Origin: Silvimonas amylolytica
Lineage (GTDB): Bacteria > Pseudomonadota > Gammaproteobacteria > Burkholderiales > Chitinibacteraceae
Direction: 5' to 3'
Assembly (NCBI RefSeq): GCF_014645555.1
Contig: NZ_BMLY01000005.1
Coordinates: 124,001-188,000 of the forward strand
Length of the DNA: 64,000 nucleotides
In this document: piece by piece, positions 1 through 8,767 of the stretch
Layout of the letters: each line of letters opens with the position of its first letter
How positions within the stretch are numbered: the first letter of the stretch is position 1
Made by a program: the position numbers and the translations under genes
Notes under the pieces: model-generated
The model's input: the letters and a program-made list of their open reading frames with translations, nothing else
Told to the model about the DNA's origin: nothing
Database searches by the model: none

Positions 1-485
1 ACGGGCACGATGACCGCCAGCGAAATCGCCAGGACTTTCAGGGGTTCGCCAATGCCGACAAAGATGATCAGCAGCGGAATCCAGCCAATGACCGGAAACT
101 GCGCGACCACCTCAAAGGTTGGATACAGATAAGCGCGGGCGCGGCGAGAGAAACCAAACAACACGCCCAGCACGAGGCCCGCGCCGCCGCCCAGCAGCAA
201 ACTCCAGCCCACGCGCTTGAGACTGATCACGAGGTTGCTGGTCAGATCGCCGCTTTGCCACAAGTCGATGAACGAGGCGTAAACCAGCGCCGGTGAGGGC
301 AATAACTGAGCCGGCAACCAATGCGCGCTGGCCGCGTGCTGCCACAAGGCCAAAAGCAGCAAGGGCACAATCGCGCCGACCAGTACGTGACTGGTTTTGA
401 CCAGCCAGCCAGCCAGCCGGGATGGCGCCGGAACAGGGCGGGCAGGGGCCGGCAGGATGACGGCGGTAGAACTGTCTGCAGACAT
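1..485 (-). CDS. ABC transporter permease, SsuC/TauC type (3' end outside window)
   Basis: Inner-membrane permease of a sulfonate/taurine/nitrate-type ABC importer. The 161 complete codons present begin with ATG at 485, preceded by GGAG at a good distance. After a short cytoplasmic N-terminus there is a membrane segment (about residues 33-50), the family's LPSP-like loop (LLPSPALVYASF), then a BPD_transp_1 core with the segment SLLLGGGAGLVLGVLFG and the stretch VVAQFPVIGWIPLLIIF typical of SsuC proteins. The gene lies 56 bp downstream of a binding-protein gene on the same strand, so both are probably one operon. The partner ATPase would be outside the window. Substrate is inferred from family resemblance only. 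Confidence 0.85.
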   Translation of the reverse strand, partial: MSADSSTAVILPAPARPVPAPSRLAGWLVKTSHVLVGAIVPLLLLALWQHAASAHWLPAQLLPSPALVYASFIDLWQSGDLTSNLVISLKRVGWSLLLGGGAGLVLGVLFGFSRRARAYLYPTFEVVAQFPVIGWIPLLIIFVGIGEPLKVLAISLAVIVP

Positions 486-541
486 GAACGCAACTCCGGT
501 CTATGCCCGCCACCCAGACCCGGTGGCGGGCTGGGTGCTGG

Positions 542-1606
542 TTACTTCTTGATATTGCCGTTGGCGTCGTATTCGTCCCAGTAGTGCTCAAGATGTTGTT
601 CTTTGAGCGCTGTTTCCAGGTACTTCGGTTCGATCCAGCCATCCAGGCTCACGTCGTGGCGGATCAACTTGTAGCGCTTGGCTTCATTGACCGACTTTTG
701 CAGCGTGGCGCGGTAGTAGTCATCCAGCAGCGGGTTATTGATTTCCTTGAGCTGGTAGTTCTGATAGTTCTTCAGAAAGTCGCCGTAGCCGGTATTGCCC
801 GATTGCGCCCATTGGTGAAAGAGCTTGTCGCGGTTGGCTTCATCTGCGGTCCATTGCGCGGTTTTCACCAGCGCGTTCACAACGCGTTGCACGATCTGCG
901 GGTACTTTTTCTCAAAGTCGGTACTGACCCAGAAGCTGGTCACCGAGCTGATTTTTGGGTCACGTGGAATGGTCAGCACACGTTTGGCAATGCCGCGTGC
1001 TTCCAGATCCCATGGCGAGATGATGGTGCCGTCGATGGTCTTGGTCGCCAACGATGCCTTCTGGTTGTCGGCGTTCTGGGTCAGGATGGTGAAGTCTTTT
1101 TCGGTCAAGCCATTGGCTTCCAGTACGCGGTCCAGCACCAGCTGGTTGGCGGTGCCCTTGAAGGTAGACAGCGTTTTGCCCTTCAGGTCCTGGATTGTCT
1201 TGGCCTGGCTATCCACCGGGGCCACCACATAAGTCGGGCCAAAGCGGCTTACGCCCAGAATGATGTGGTGGGAGATCCCCGTAGAGCGGCCGACGATCAG
1301 TGGCAGGTCGCCATGAAAGGCGAAGTCCACGAGACCGTTGGCGGCTTGTTCATTGACCGCCGGGCCGGCGCCAGGGAAGAACGTCCACTGCACCTTGATG
1401 CCATCGGCCTTGAATTCTTTCTCAAGCGCCGAGAGGTAATTGGCTGAAGCAATAAAGTTGGTATCGCCCAACGGCCGGCCACCGGTGCCAGCGCCGGGGT
1501 AGGCAATGCGGATCACGGTCGGTTTATCTTCGGCGTGGGCCGGTGCGGCCAGGGTCAGCGCGGCCAGTGCGAAGGTGGCCAGTGTGCGCAAAAAGTGATG
1601 TTTCAT
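542..1606 (-). CDS. ABC transporter periplasmic substrate-binding protein, SsuA/TauA-like
   Basis: Periplasmic solute receptor of 354 aa feeding the adjacent permease. Residues 1-25 form a clear Sec signal peptide ending AHA. The mature protein follows the SsuA/NMT1 fold pattern: IRIAYPGAG near the N-terminus, a hinge with VDFAFHGDLPLIVG, DLKGKTLSTFKGTANQLVLDRVLEANGL in the second lobe, and a region (WDLEARGIAKRVL) expected to face the ligand. An AGGA ribosome site precedes the ATG. It sits between porin and permease, all on the minus strand with short gaps, so it is an operon member. Ligand is most likely an organosulfur compound, but nitrate- or thiamine-precursor-type ligands cannot be excluded from sequence alone. 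Confidence 0.85.
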   Translation of the reverse strand: MKHHFLRTLATFALAALTLAAPAHAEDKPTVIRIAYPGAGTGGRPLGDTNFIASANYLSALEKEFKADGIKVQWTFFPGAGPAVNEQAANGLVDFAFHGDLPLIVGRSTGISHHIILGVSRFGPTYVVAPVDSQAKTIQDLKGKTLSTFKGTANQLVLDRVLEANGLTEKDFTILTQNADNQKASLATKTIDGTIISPWDLEARGIAKRVLTIPRDPKISSVTSFWVSTDFEKKYPQIVQRVVNALVKTAQWTADEANRDKLFHQWAQSGNTGYGDFLKNYQNYQLKEINNPLLDDYYRATLQKSVNEAKRYKLIRHDVSLDGWIEPKYLETALKEQHLEHYWDEYDANGNIKK

Positions 1607-1650
1607 GATGAGTCCTGTGGTTTGCGGTTTTTGTTATCCGGATAGCCTGA

Positions 1651-3153
1651 TCAGAAGCCGAACTGGAACTGCGCCAGCAGCTCAGAGATGTCCGACTTCG
1701 TCGCCGGGTTGGCGACTGCCGCGTTCTCATACAGATAGCGGTTCAAGTTGAGCTGGAACTTGGTGGTCTGGGCGAAGAACACATTCAGGCCCAGCGTGGC
1801 GATGGTCGATTTGGCGCTCTTGGCTGAAGACAGATCGACGTTCGGGTTCCACTGATCCCAGCGGGCAAATGCCTGATACGACTTGGGCCAATAATCGTCG
1901 TACTTGGCCTGGCTCTTGGAGCTATTGAGGAACTGCTCGCCCCACGTATAGAACGCGGTGAAGGTCTGGCTCTGGCCTTTCACGCCCGTGGTACCGACGC
2001 CGCTGATGGCATCTTTGTTGCGGGCCTGCACGTATTCATACGTCGCGCCAAACGGGAAGTGGTTGTAGTAGACATCCACGCCGTAAAAGTGGTCGTAACC
2101 CAGCGGATTCACGGTGGTAGTGCCGTTCACGAGGCTCAAGCCGCCCTGGTAATACGAGGCACCAATCTTCAGTTCGCGCAGCCAGCTGGTGTAATCCACC
2201 GGCAGTGTGTACGTCGCGCGGGCGACGAAGCCCTTGTTGTTATTGTTGTCCTGGACGTTGGGGCCACTGCCATTCACGACACCAATGGCGTACTCAAACA
2301 ACGGCGCGCGGTAATTGGATGAGTAATCCACGTTGGGCGAATAATCGCCCCGCGCCACAAGGCCAATCTGGCGGAAACCAAGGCCTGTGCCATTGAGGAA
2401 TTGGGCATTGTTGATGACCGGACGCAGCGATTCATCCGTCTGGATTTCCAGCCCGAACGGCAGCAACTGTTGACCCAGGGTCAGGTTGAAGATCGGGTTT
2501 TCCAGATCGCCGCCGCTGGGTACGGGGCTATAGCGCAGATAGGCATCCTGCACATTGAAATAGGTGTTGGCCGAAGGCGGGCTGCTCTGGGCATAACCCA
2601 GCTGCAAGCGGTAATCCAGATTGCGGCCTTCCTTGTAGTCCTTGTACAAACTGCCCGAGAACGACACGAGGGCCAGCGGGATGCTGAAACCGGAGTTGCG
2701 CGGGCTCGAGGGTGACGCCGCACCACCGCTGACGGCCGGGGTCTCCACCGCGTAACGGGTCTGGATCGTGCCGTTGATATTGGTATTGCGCAGGGTCAGC
2801 GCCTGGGCTGTGTCGTGATCGTGCTGTTGCTGATACTTGTAGTTTTCAAGATCAGCGCGCAGACCGTCGATATCCTGGCGGGTGGCCACCTGGCCGGCTG
2901 GGTCAGCGTCTGCGCTGGCTGCGGGCACGCCATCTGTAGCGACGATGGCCGCAGGAGCAGGGGTCGGTGCGGTTGCAGTCGCTGTCTTTTGCGCCTGCAG
3001 TTGCTGTTTGAGGCTATCCACCGCAGCCTGCAGCGCTTCAATTTTCTTTTCGAGTTCTTCAGTGCTGGGTGCGGCGGCGTGACTGGTGCCGGCCAAGGCC
3101 AGCAAGCTGGCGCCGACCACCAGTTTTTTCCGGTGTTTTTTTGAGAATTGCAT
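1651..3153 (-). CDS. outer-membrane porin with N-terminal coiled coil
   Basis: Predicted trimeric outer-membrane channel of 500 aa. A signal peptide (basic MQFSKKHRKK, hydrophobic core, AHA-type cleavage near residue 27) is followed by a short coiled coil (about residues 30-60, EELEKKIEALQAAVDSLKQQ), an Ala/Thr/Pro linker, then a long beta-rich region with alternating aromatic residues ending in Phe (QFQFGF), the usual barrel signature. This architecture resembles OprP/DcaP-type porins. It is the first gene of the sulfonate-type uptake operon (44 bp to the binding protein), so it probably admits the same substrate through the outer membrane. A candidate sigma-54 promoter lies about 180 bp upstream. 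Confidence 0.82.
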   Translation of the reverse strand: MQFSKKHRKKLVVGASLLALAGTSHAAAPSTEELEKKIEALQAAVDSLKQQLQAQKTATATAPTPAPAAIVATDGVPAASADADPAGQVATRQDIDGLRADLENYKYQQQHDHDTAQALTLRNTNINGTIQTRYAVETPAVSGGAASPSSPRNSGFSIPLALVSFSGSLYKDYKEGRNLDYRLQLGYAQSSPPSANTYFNVQDAYLRYSPVPSGGDLENPIFNLTLGQQLLPFGLEIQTDESLRPVINNAQFLNGTGLGFRQIGLVARGDYSPNVDYSSNYRAPLFEYAIGVVNGSGPNVQDNNNNKGFVARATYTLPVDYTSWLRELKIGASYYQGGLSLVNGTTTVNPLGYDHFYGVDVYYNHFPFGATYEYVQARNKDAISGVGTTGVKGQSQTFTAFYTWGEQFLNSSKSQAKYDDYWPKSYQAFARWDQWNPNVDLSSAKSAKSTIATLGLNVFFAQTTKFQLNLNRYLYENAAVANPATKSDISELLAQFQFGF

Positions 3154-3562
3154 GCTCAGCGTATCCCTTGATCAAGTCAGTGCGGCGGTGCTGGCCGCGT
3201 AATGTTGGTGTTGTGTCTGGCTGGCCTGTGCGGTGACACCAGGCAAAAAGCCGTGCTGGACTACAGTGAGCCGGGTTGATCAAAAGCTGCATGGCTATCT
3301 CCAGGTGCGTCGCAGGGCGAGTGAAGCTCTTATAAGCAGAGTTCGTGCCAGAATGGTTTTGTTAGAAAAATATGGAATAACGGGGGCTGGGTGCGGGATA
3401 GCGCCGGGTGCGCTGTGGCAAATCAAACACTTTGTGGTGATCGGTGCAGCCTTCCTCACAGGCAGGCTGCAAAACCGACATGGAGTCCGCGAAATGCGTG
3501 GTCTGGCGGGGTGGAATGGTCATTGCTGAGTGAGTCTCTGACTAATCCTCACAGGAGTTCAC
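3154..3562. other. 409-bp divergent intergenic region
   Basis: Gap between the minus-strand porin and the plus-strand nitroreductase. It holds the candidate sigma-54 element at 3335-3350 and an A/T-rich patch around 3355-3380. A CAGGAG ribosome site lies just before the nitroreductase start. The open frames crossing it have no recognisable protein content. No terminator or repeat was seen. Confidence 0.6.
3335..3350 (-). promoter_or_regulatory. candidate sigma-54 (-24/-12) promoter for porin/uptake operon
   Basis: On the minus strand the sequence is TGGCACGAACTCTGCT. It has the GG and GC dinucleotides separated by exactly ten bases, and the -24 block TGGCACG is perfect against the sigma-54 consensus; the -12 block CTGCT differs by one base from TTGCT. 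It points toward the porin gene. The assignment rests on the motif only. Confidence 0.55.
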
Positions 3563-4378
3563 ATGAGCCAGACCTTGTTGCAAGCGCGCTATGGCAGCCC
3601 GCAAACCACTGCCCACGCCGCACCGTTGAATGCCACGCTGCAAACCTTGTTGTCCCACCGTTCCGTGCGTGCGTTTTTGCCTGATGCGGTGAGCGCAGAA
3701 ACGTTGAGCGTGCTGATCGCGGCCGCGCAATCGGCCGCAACCTCGTCCAATCTGCAAGCCTGGAGTGTGGTTGCCGTGCAAGACCCGCCGTGCAAGCAGC
3801 GGCTGGCCGCGTTGGCTGCCAACCAGGCCCACATCAAGGAAGCACCGCTGTTACTGGTGTTTCTGGCTGATTTGTCGCGGCTTGAACGCACGGCAGATCG
3901 CCAGCAGCAAACTGTTGGTGGATTGCAATATCTGGAGTCTTTTCTGTTGGCCGCCATTGATGCGGCGCTGGCTGCGCAGAATGTGGTAGCAGCGGCTGAA
4001 TCGCTGGGTCTGGGTACGGTGTATATCGGCGCGATCCGGAATCAGCCAGAGGCCGTGGCGGCAGAGTTGAAACTGCCGCCACAAGTGTTCCCGGTATTCG
4101 GGCTGGTGGTAGGTACGCCCGATCCGCTTCGGCCGGCATCGGTCAAACCACGCTTGCCGCAAAGTGTAGTGCTGCATCACGAACAGTACGAAAGCGCGCC
4201 GGAAGCTGCGGCTATCGCCAGTTACGATGAAGTCCTCAAGGCGTTCTATGCCAGCCAGGGGTTGCCACCCGTACCCTGGTCGCAGCATGTGTTGGGCCGG
4301 GTGAAAGACGCTGCCGCATTAAACGGGCGCGATCGCCTGGCACAGGCGGCCAGAACGCTTGGCTTTGGTCTTGTTTAA
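3563..4378 (+). CDS. oxygen-insensitive NADPH nitroreductase/flavin reductase, NfsA-like
   Basis: FMN-dependent reductase of 271 aa, about the usual NfsA/FRP length (240-270). The N-terminus has the FMN phosphate-binding HRSVRAFLPD motif, followed by the SAATSSNLQAWSVV segment that lines the flavin. Residues about 135-160 hold the AAESLGLGTVYIGAIRN segment typical of nitroreductases. A good CAGGAG ribosome site precedes ATG. It lies divergent from the uptake operon and 21 bp ahead of a methyltransferase. In sulfur-scavenging clusters such proteins can supply reduced flavin to monooxygenases, but no monooxygenase is in view, so that role is inference; nitro- or quinone-reduction is equally possible. 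Confidence 0.82.
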   Translation: MSQTLLQARYGSPQTTAHAAPLNATLQTLLSHRSVRAFLPDAVSAETLSVLIAAAQSAATSSNLQAWSVVAVQDPPCKQRLAALAANQAHIKEAPLLLVFLADLSRLERTADRQQQTVGGLQYLESFLLAAIDAALAAQNVVAAAESLGLGTVYIGAIRNQPEAVAAELKLPPQVFPVFGLVVGTPDPLRPASVKPRLPQSVVLHHEQYESAPEAAAIASYDEVLKAFYASQGLPPVPWSQHVLGRVKDAAALNGRDRLAQAARTLGFGLV

Positions 4379-4399
4379 CCCGGGAATGGAGCACAAGTC

Positions 4400-5200
4400 A
4401 TGACCAGCTTGACCCTGGACACACCCGAACTGGCTCAGCAGTACGATGAGATCAGCGATCCACAATACGAACATGGCCAGTTTTTGTTGCAGGCGCTGGC
4501 GCTCAAACCCGGTGACAAGCTGCTGGATATCGGGGCGGGCACGGGCCGGTTGAGCGAATTGGTAGCCCGCCACCATGTTGGTCCGGCTGGGCATGTCACT
4601 GCGCTGGAACCGTTGCCATTACGGGTAGCGATCGCCCGCGGGCGAGCCTCGGCCAATCACACGGTAGAAGTCGGGCAGGGTGAGGATCTGAGTCGCTTTG
4701 AAGATAACCAGTTTGATGCGGTGATCCTCAATAGCGTCTATCACTGGCTGCCCGATAAAGCCCGGGTGCTGGCAGAGTCTTTTCGTGTGCTCAAACCGGG
4801 CGGACGTATTGCAATCAGCAGCGCCGCCCGTGAGCGCCCACATGATATCCAGCAGATCATCAGTCGCATCCTCGGGCAGACGGGGTTGGGCCGTAGCCAT
4901 GCGATCGGCAGCACGCCGTACAAGGTCAGCTTTGCAGAACTGGCAAAGCAACTGGAACACGCCGGGTTCCTGGTCGATGAGATTCGCATCCGCCGCTTTG
5001 CGGACCGCTTTGGCGATATCCAGGCGGTACTGGATTTTTCCGCAGCCAGCTCGTTCGGTAACTTTTTGAATGAGTTCTTGCCGGAAGTGCGAGGCAAGCT
5101 GCTTGCAGATATCCATGACGCGCTGGTGCAGTACCGCCAGGCCGATGGTTCACTTCTGCTGTACCGGAATCTCTTGTTTGCTGTGGGCAGAAAGATTTAG
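4400..5200 (+). CDS. class I SAM-dependent methyltransferase
   Basis: Cytoplasmic methyltransferase of 266 aa. Motif I is seen as LLDIGAGTGRLSELVA (about residues 40-55), the acidic post-II residue in VTALEPLP, motif IV in FDAVILNSVYHWLPD and motif VI in FRVLKPGGRIAISS. The C-terminal third (SFAELAKQLEHAGFLVDEIRIRR) resembles UbiE/ArsM-type small-molecule methyltransferases, but the cysteines needed for arsenite methylation are not apparent. GGAG precedes the ATG. It is co-directional with the nitroreductase 21 bp upstream, so the two are probably co-transcribed. The substrate is unknown. Confidence 0.8.
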   Translation: MTSLTLDTPELAQQYDEISDPQYEHGQFLLQALALKPGDKLLDIGAGTGRLSELVARHHVGPAGHVTALEPLPLRVAIARGRASANHTVEVGQGEDLSRFEDNQFDAVILNSVYHWLPDKARVLAESFRVLKPGGRIAISSAARERPHDIQQIISRILGQTGLGRSHAIGSTPYKVSFAELAKQLEHAGFLVDEIRIRRFADRFGDIQAVLDFSAASSFGNFLNEFLPEVRGKLLADIHDALVQYRQADGSLLLYRNLLFAVGRKI

Positions 5201-5301
5201 CGCCAGGGCCATGCCCGTTCAGGAGGGACAACCGCGGCGGCCGGCATGGGGTCTGGCCGTCGCGGTGGTTCTCCTCCTCCCCTTGCGCCCCGCCTCCCGC
5301 A

Positions 5302-6339
5302 TCACGGTGACACGAAGATCACCGAATAACTGAATGACTGGGCCACGCCGCCGATCATCACGTGGCTGATCGATACATTGAGCCGGGTATCCGCAGGTGA
5401 GCGGTTCCAGCCTGTGCTGCTGATATTCCAGCCGATCGTGTTATCCCCATAGCCAGGATCCAGTTCACCCACGTTAGCCAGAACCACCGTATTGCCGGTG
5501 TCGTCCGTCATGCTCACGGTAGCGGATGAAAAATCTGCATCAGGATAAGAGAACGACCATTGCATGCTGGCCGGCTCGAAGATGTGGTTATCAATCGGGA
5601 CATAGCCCGGCGGGGGCCAGGCTATGCCATTGGCTGGTGTGTACGCCGGACCATCGTTGCCCACGACCCACAACGCATCTGCCCGTGGGGTATCGCCGCT
5701 GCCAACGAGGACAAGACGCGAATACAGTACCCAGCGTCGGTGCCCCAGTGTGGTGATGCCCTGATCGGTTACATACAGCCGAATACCGCCAATGCCCTGA
5801 TTGAGCCAGGGCGTGCCCAACGAAAGGTTTGAGCTGCCCGCCGCCGTAGCCCCTGTTGCTGTGTAGCAGGCCCAGGTTGCTGGCGGATTGTGATCAAGCG
5901 TGCTGTTGGCATCCATCATCAACGCCGCTTGCTGAGCCTGGGCCGATAAATCCAGCGATAACGTGACATTGCCAGGCAATCCGGCCATGGCGCGGTAGTA
6001 GTTGACGAGGCGTACTACGGCGTTTTTGTAGTTGAGCGGTGTGTCACCTGCATTGCACTGGCTCACGTTGCCCGTCCAGGAGAAAGCCGTGGATTGCAGG
6101 GGTAGAAAATCATATTGATAGTGCGCCAGCACCTCGGCACGGTTGCTGGTGTCGATGGGCACAAACGCAGTACCGGCCGCCGTGGTTGTCGGGGTCGAGG
6201 ACGCCGTATTGGCGCTGCCGTTCGTGTTACTGCTGCCATCACCGCCACCGCAAGCGGTCAGCAGGCCGCAGAACCATGCCAGGCAGAATGTATGACTGCA
6301 AACGTGCAGAGAAGGCAAGTTCAAGAGCGCCTCCATCAT
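5302..6339 (-). CDS. secreted CAP/SCP-domain lipoprotein
   Basis: A 345-aa exported protein. A hydrophobic N-terminus runs to LLTAC (Cys about residue 30) followed by GGGDGSS, a lipobox plus Ser/Gly tether, so it is likely a lipoprotein. A low-complexity Ser/Thr/Asn linker precedes a CAP (SCP/PR1-like) domain: VNYYRAMAGLPGNVTLS, AQQAALMMDANSTLDHNPP, then GHRRWVLYSR, matching the CAP helical core. The last 90 residues are beta-rich. The N-region lacks Lys/Arg, and GGAGG at about 6331-6335 precedes a TTG at 6324, so the real start may be that TTG rather than the tandem ATGs at 6339/6336. Function of bacterial CAP lipoproteins is poorly defined. Confidence 0.75.
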   Translation of the reverse strand: MMEALLNLPSLHVCSHTFCLAWFCGLLTACGGGDGSSNTNGSANTASSTPTTTAAGTAFVPIDTSNRAEVLAHYQYDFLPLQSTAFSWTGNVSQCNAGDTPLNYKNAVVRLVNYYRAMAGLPGNVTLSLDLSAQAQQAALMMDANSTLDHNPPATWACYTATGATAAGSSNLSLGTPWLNQGIGGIRLYVTDQGITTLGHRRWVLYSRLVLVGSGDTPRADALWVVGNDGPAYTPANGIAWPPPGYVPIDNHIFEPASMQWSFSYPDADFSSATVSMTDDTGNTVVLANVGELDPGYGDNTIGWNISSTGWNRSPADTRLNVSISHVMIGGVAQSFSYSVIFVSP

Positions 6340-6872
6340 TTTATTGTCATTTTTTTATGGTAGAGGCGTGCTGCGTGCTGGCAGCTTGGGGCGATTGCCG
6401 GTGTGTGTTTTGTCAGCCCGGCGAGAAGGACACGCGGGCACGACTGATCTGCCATGCCTTGAGAAATCTGCCTTGCTTGTCGGTTATGTCAGTTACAACT
6501 GACAAACCGACGCCAGAAAAGCCGGGCTGAAAGCTTACGGCTGTCGGATTGCGATTGAAAAAGCCAGCGCCAAGGTCTGTTCTTGATGCTGGTTTTTCTC
6601 GTTTTTTTCAGATAGTTGGTGCGTGAATTACGCGCCTGGCATTAAAAAATGCGCCTGCACCTTGCTTTATGGACTTGCCTGTTTACTCTCATATCTAGGT
6701 GCCGGACAAAATTACAAAACCATGATGCGCTGATCATCAAACTCCCGTTTTCTTACCGATTTTGAAATTAAAACGGATCTGGCAAGGGGCTTGAAGCGCA
6801 GCACATCATTAGTAATGCACCGCAGGGCGCACGTGCAAACGTCGTCCGGTCTTGCCAGTAAAGGGGAGCGCA
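6340..6872. other. 533-bp regulatory gap before the chemotaxis operon
   Basis: Divergent region between the CAP lipoprotein and the chemotaxis operon, with A/T-rich stretches at about 6590-6780. It contains a perfect 18-bp palindrome at 6487-6504. A very weak sigma-28-like element is visible (TCAAACTC at 6737, ten bases, ACCGATTT at 6755), one base short of the usual spacing, so it is not called as a promoter. No credible coding frame was found. Confidence 0.5.
6487..6504. repeat. 18-bp perfect palindrome, operator-like
   Basis: TGTCAGT-TACA-ACTGACA: seven-base arms around a four-base centre. It lies about 150 bp upstream of the CAP lipoprotein start and 370 bp upstream of the chemotaxis operon. 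There is no T-run beside it, so a terminator is unlikely; a dimeric regulator site is the simpler reading. Confidence 0.5.
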
Positions 6873-7997
6873 GTGAAACAACAGCACATCGCCTGGGCGG
6901 TACTGGGTTTTTTCAATTTGCTGCTGGCCAGCGTATTGGCGGGCACCTGGTGGTATGGCCTCTTGCTGGGGCTGGTGGTGGCCGCTGTGGGCGGGTGGTT
7001 GCTCAAACAGAGCGCGACCCCGGCTGTCGCCGAAACCGTCCGCGTCCAGGACACCGCCACCGTTGTTGAATCCACCGCTACCAAATATGTCCGCTTGCCT
7101 GAACTGGTGACCGGCGTGGTCCCGTTGTGGGGGCGCAATATCGAACTGGCGCGCAGTCAGACGCGTGAAGCCGTTGATAATCTGGTGGTGCGCTTTGGGG
7201 GCATCAACCAGCAACTGGGTCAGGCGGTCGGCCTGGCAGCATCAGGCAGCGGCAGCAACATGCTGCACATGATTGATGAATCGCGTACGCAACTGGACGG
7301 CATTATTGCTGCGCTCCAGGACGTGCTCAGCGCACGTGAAACCCTCCTCAAAGAAATTGAAGGCCTCGGGCAGTTCAATGCCGAACTGCAGCGCATGGCT
7401 GCCGACGTGGCCCACATTGCCGGGCAAACCAACCTGCTTGCGCTCAACGCTGCCATTGAAGCCGCCCGTGCAGGCGAAGCCGGGCGCGGCTTTGCCGTGG
7501 TGGCCGATGAGGTACGCAAGCTTTCGAATATGTCGGGTGAAACCGGCAAGCGGATTGCCACCAAGATCGAGTCGATCAACCACACCATTGAGTCCGCACT
7601 GCATGCGGCGAGCGATATTTCCAAAGAAGAAGCCCGCATGATCGAACACAGCCAGGGGGTGATCAGTGGCGTGGTTGAAAATTTCCAGCAGGCGGCTAGC
7701 CAGTTGTCCGACACGGTGGGCCAGCTTGAACAGGAAAGCCGTTCGGTTGAGCACGAGGTTCAACAAGTGCTGGTCAATCTGCAATTCCAGGACCGCATCA
7801 GCCAGATTCTGGAACACGTCAAACTGGACATGGAAAAACTGGCTGGACTGCTGGAATCCCGGCAGCCCTTGCCGGATGAACACACCTGGCGGTCTGACCT
7901 TGAGCGCAGCTACACCACGCTGGAACAACGTTATGCCCACCATGGTGAAAGCGCGGCACAAGCGGCTGCGCCTTCCGGCGGTATTGAATTCTTTTGA
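6873..7997 (+). CDS. methyl-accepting chemotaxis protein without periplasmic sensor domain
   Basis: First gene of the chemotaxis operon, 374 aa. Start taken as GTG at 6873 because AAGGGGAG lies five bases upstream; an in-frame TTG at 6852 has no such site. Two closely spaced hydrophobic segments (about residues 5-20 and 23-42) leave almost no periplasmic loop. The rest is cytoplasmic: the conserved signalling tip [20 protein letters not shown] is near residue 190, followed by the [15 protein letters not shown] segment found in receptors of this subgroup. The C-terminus ends GIEFF. It probably senses an intracellular or membrane-derived cue and couples to the CheA/CheW encoded downstream. Confidence 0.88.
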   Translation: MKQQHIAWAVLGFFNLLLASVLAGTWWYGLLLGLVVAAVGGWLLKQSATPAVAETVRVQDTATVVESTATKYVRLPELVTGVVPLWGRNIELARSQTREAVDNLVVRFGGINQQLGQAVGLAASGSGSNMLHMIDESRTQLDGIIAALQDVLSARETLLKEIEGLGQFNAELQRMAADVAHIAGQTNLLALNAAIEAARAGEAGRGFAVVADEVRKLSNMSGETGKRIATKIESINHTIESALHAASDISKEEARMIEHSQGVISGVVENFQQAASQLSDTVGQLEQESRSVEHEVQQVLVNLQFQDRISQILEHVKLDMEKLAGLLESRQPLPDEHTWRSDLERSYTTLEQRYAHHGESAAQAAAPSGGIEFF

Positions 7998-8045
7998 GAT
8001 GAGTGCAGAGCGTTTGTGCTCGCATGGCCCGACAAGGAGTGATAC

Positions 8046-8414
8046 ATGGCAAAGACCATCCTGATCGTTGACGACTCGTTTAGCCTGCGCCAGACCTTGG
8101 GCATTGCGCTTAAAGGTGCCGGTTACGATGTGGTCGAAGCCGTAGACGGCAAGGATGCGCTGGCCAAACTGGATGGCCGCAAGTTCAACCTGATCATCTC
8201 TGATGTGAACATGCCCAATATGGATGGCATCAGCTTTGTCAAAGCGGCAAAGCTGCTGCCGGCCTACAAGTTCACCCCCATCATCATGCTGACCACCGAA
8301 GGTGACGAAGCCAAAAAAGCTGAAGGCCGTGCCGCAGGCGTGCGTGCCTGGGTGATCAAACCCTTCCAGCCGCCCGTGCTGCTGGATGCCGTATCCAAAC
8401 TGATTATGGCTTGA
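8046..8414 (+). CDS. cheY: CheY-type single-domain response regulator
   Basis: A 122-aa receiver domain with no output domain. Acidic pair D9/D10, phospho-acceptor D53 in IISDVNMPNMDG, the Thr pair at 83/84 and K105 in the VIKPF loop are all present, so it should be phosphorylated by the downstream CheA. AAGGAG lies upstream of ATG. It is 48 bp after the receptor gene and 13 bp before a STAS gene. The sequence alone does not show whether it targets the flagellar motor or another output. Confidence 0.92.
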   Translation: MAKTILIVDDSFSLRQTLGIALKGAGYDVVEAVDGKDALAKLDGRKFNLIISDVNMPNMDGISFVKAAKLLPAYKFTPIIMLTTEGDEAKKAEGRAAGVRAWVIKPFQPPVLLDAVSKLIMA

Positions 8415-8427
8415 GGGGGCCGCCACC

Positions 8428-8766
8428 ATGAGCGAGCCTGATGACGAACTCTCTGCCAACATCCCGCAGCCAGCGCTACACAAGCTGGGTGGCGATATCA
8501 CCATTTTCCGCGCGACCGAACTGAAAGACGACCTGATGCAGGCGCTGGCCGTAGCCGACCGGCATCTGGATCTGGATCTGTCTGACGTGCAAGAAATCGA
8601 CACCGCCGGTGTGCAGCTATTGCTGTCTGCCCAACTGGAGGCCACGGCACAGGAAAAACCGCTGCGTTGCCATCACCCCAGTCCGCAACTGGTCGCCGTG
8701 CTGGCGCTGCTGAACCTCACCGGGCGCTTGCTGACCGCGCCGCAAACCAGCGAAGCCGGAGGCTGA
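8428..8766 (+). CDS. STAS-domain protein of the chemotaxis operon
   Basis: Small cytoplasmic 112-aa protein with a STAS fold (anti-anti-sigma type). The core pattern LHKLGGDITIFRATELKDDL, then LDLSDVQEIDTAGVQLLLSA, fits STAS with DTAG in place of the DSSG phosphorylation loop, so Thr rather than Ser would be the phosphorylatable residue. STAS proteins occur next to cheA in several betaproteobacterial and other chemotaxis clusters, where their role is not well established. It sits between cheY and cheA with two bases to the cheA start, so it is translationally close to the kinase. Confidence 0.82.
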   Translation: MSEPDDELSANIPQPALHKLGGDITIFRATELKDDLMQALAVADRHLDLDLSDVQEIDTAGVQLLLSAQLEATAQEKPLRCHHPSPQLVAVLALLNLTGRLLTAPQTSEAGG

Positions 8767-8767
8767 C

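Noticed and set aside
503-1447. 314-aa plus-strand open frame over the binding-protein gene
   Set aside because: Mirror of the SsuA-like gene, which has signal peptide, family motifs and operon context on the other strand.
3233-3529. 98-aa plus-strand frame in the porin/nitroreductase gap
   Set aside because: No family resemblance, covers the candidate promoter region, no ribosome site.
6557-6601. CCAGC...GCTGG with flanking A and T runs, terminator-like
   Set aside because: Stem of only five pairs with a 19-base loop, and no gene ends nearby on a suitable strand.
6737-6762. Sigma-28-like element before the chemotaxis operon
   Set aside because: Both blocks are weak and the spacer is one base short; not enough to call a promoter.
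7242-8645. 467-aa minus-strand open frame across mcp/cheY
   Set aside because: It is antisense to clear coding sequence with strong motifs and shows no domain of its own; high-G+C codon usage keeps the opposite frame open.
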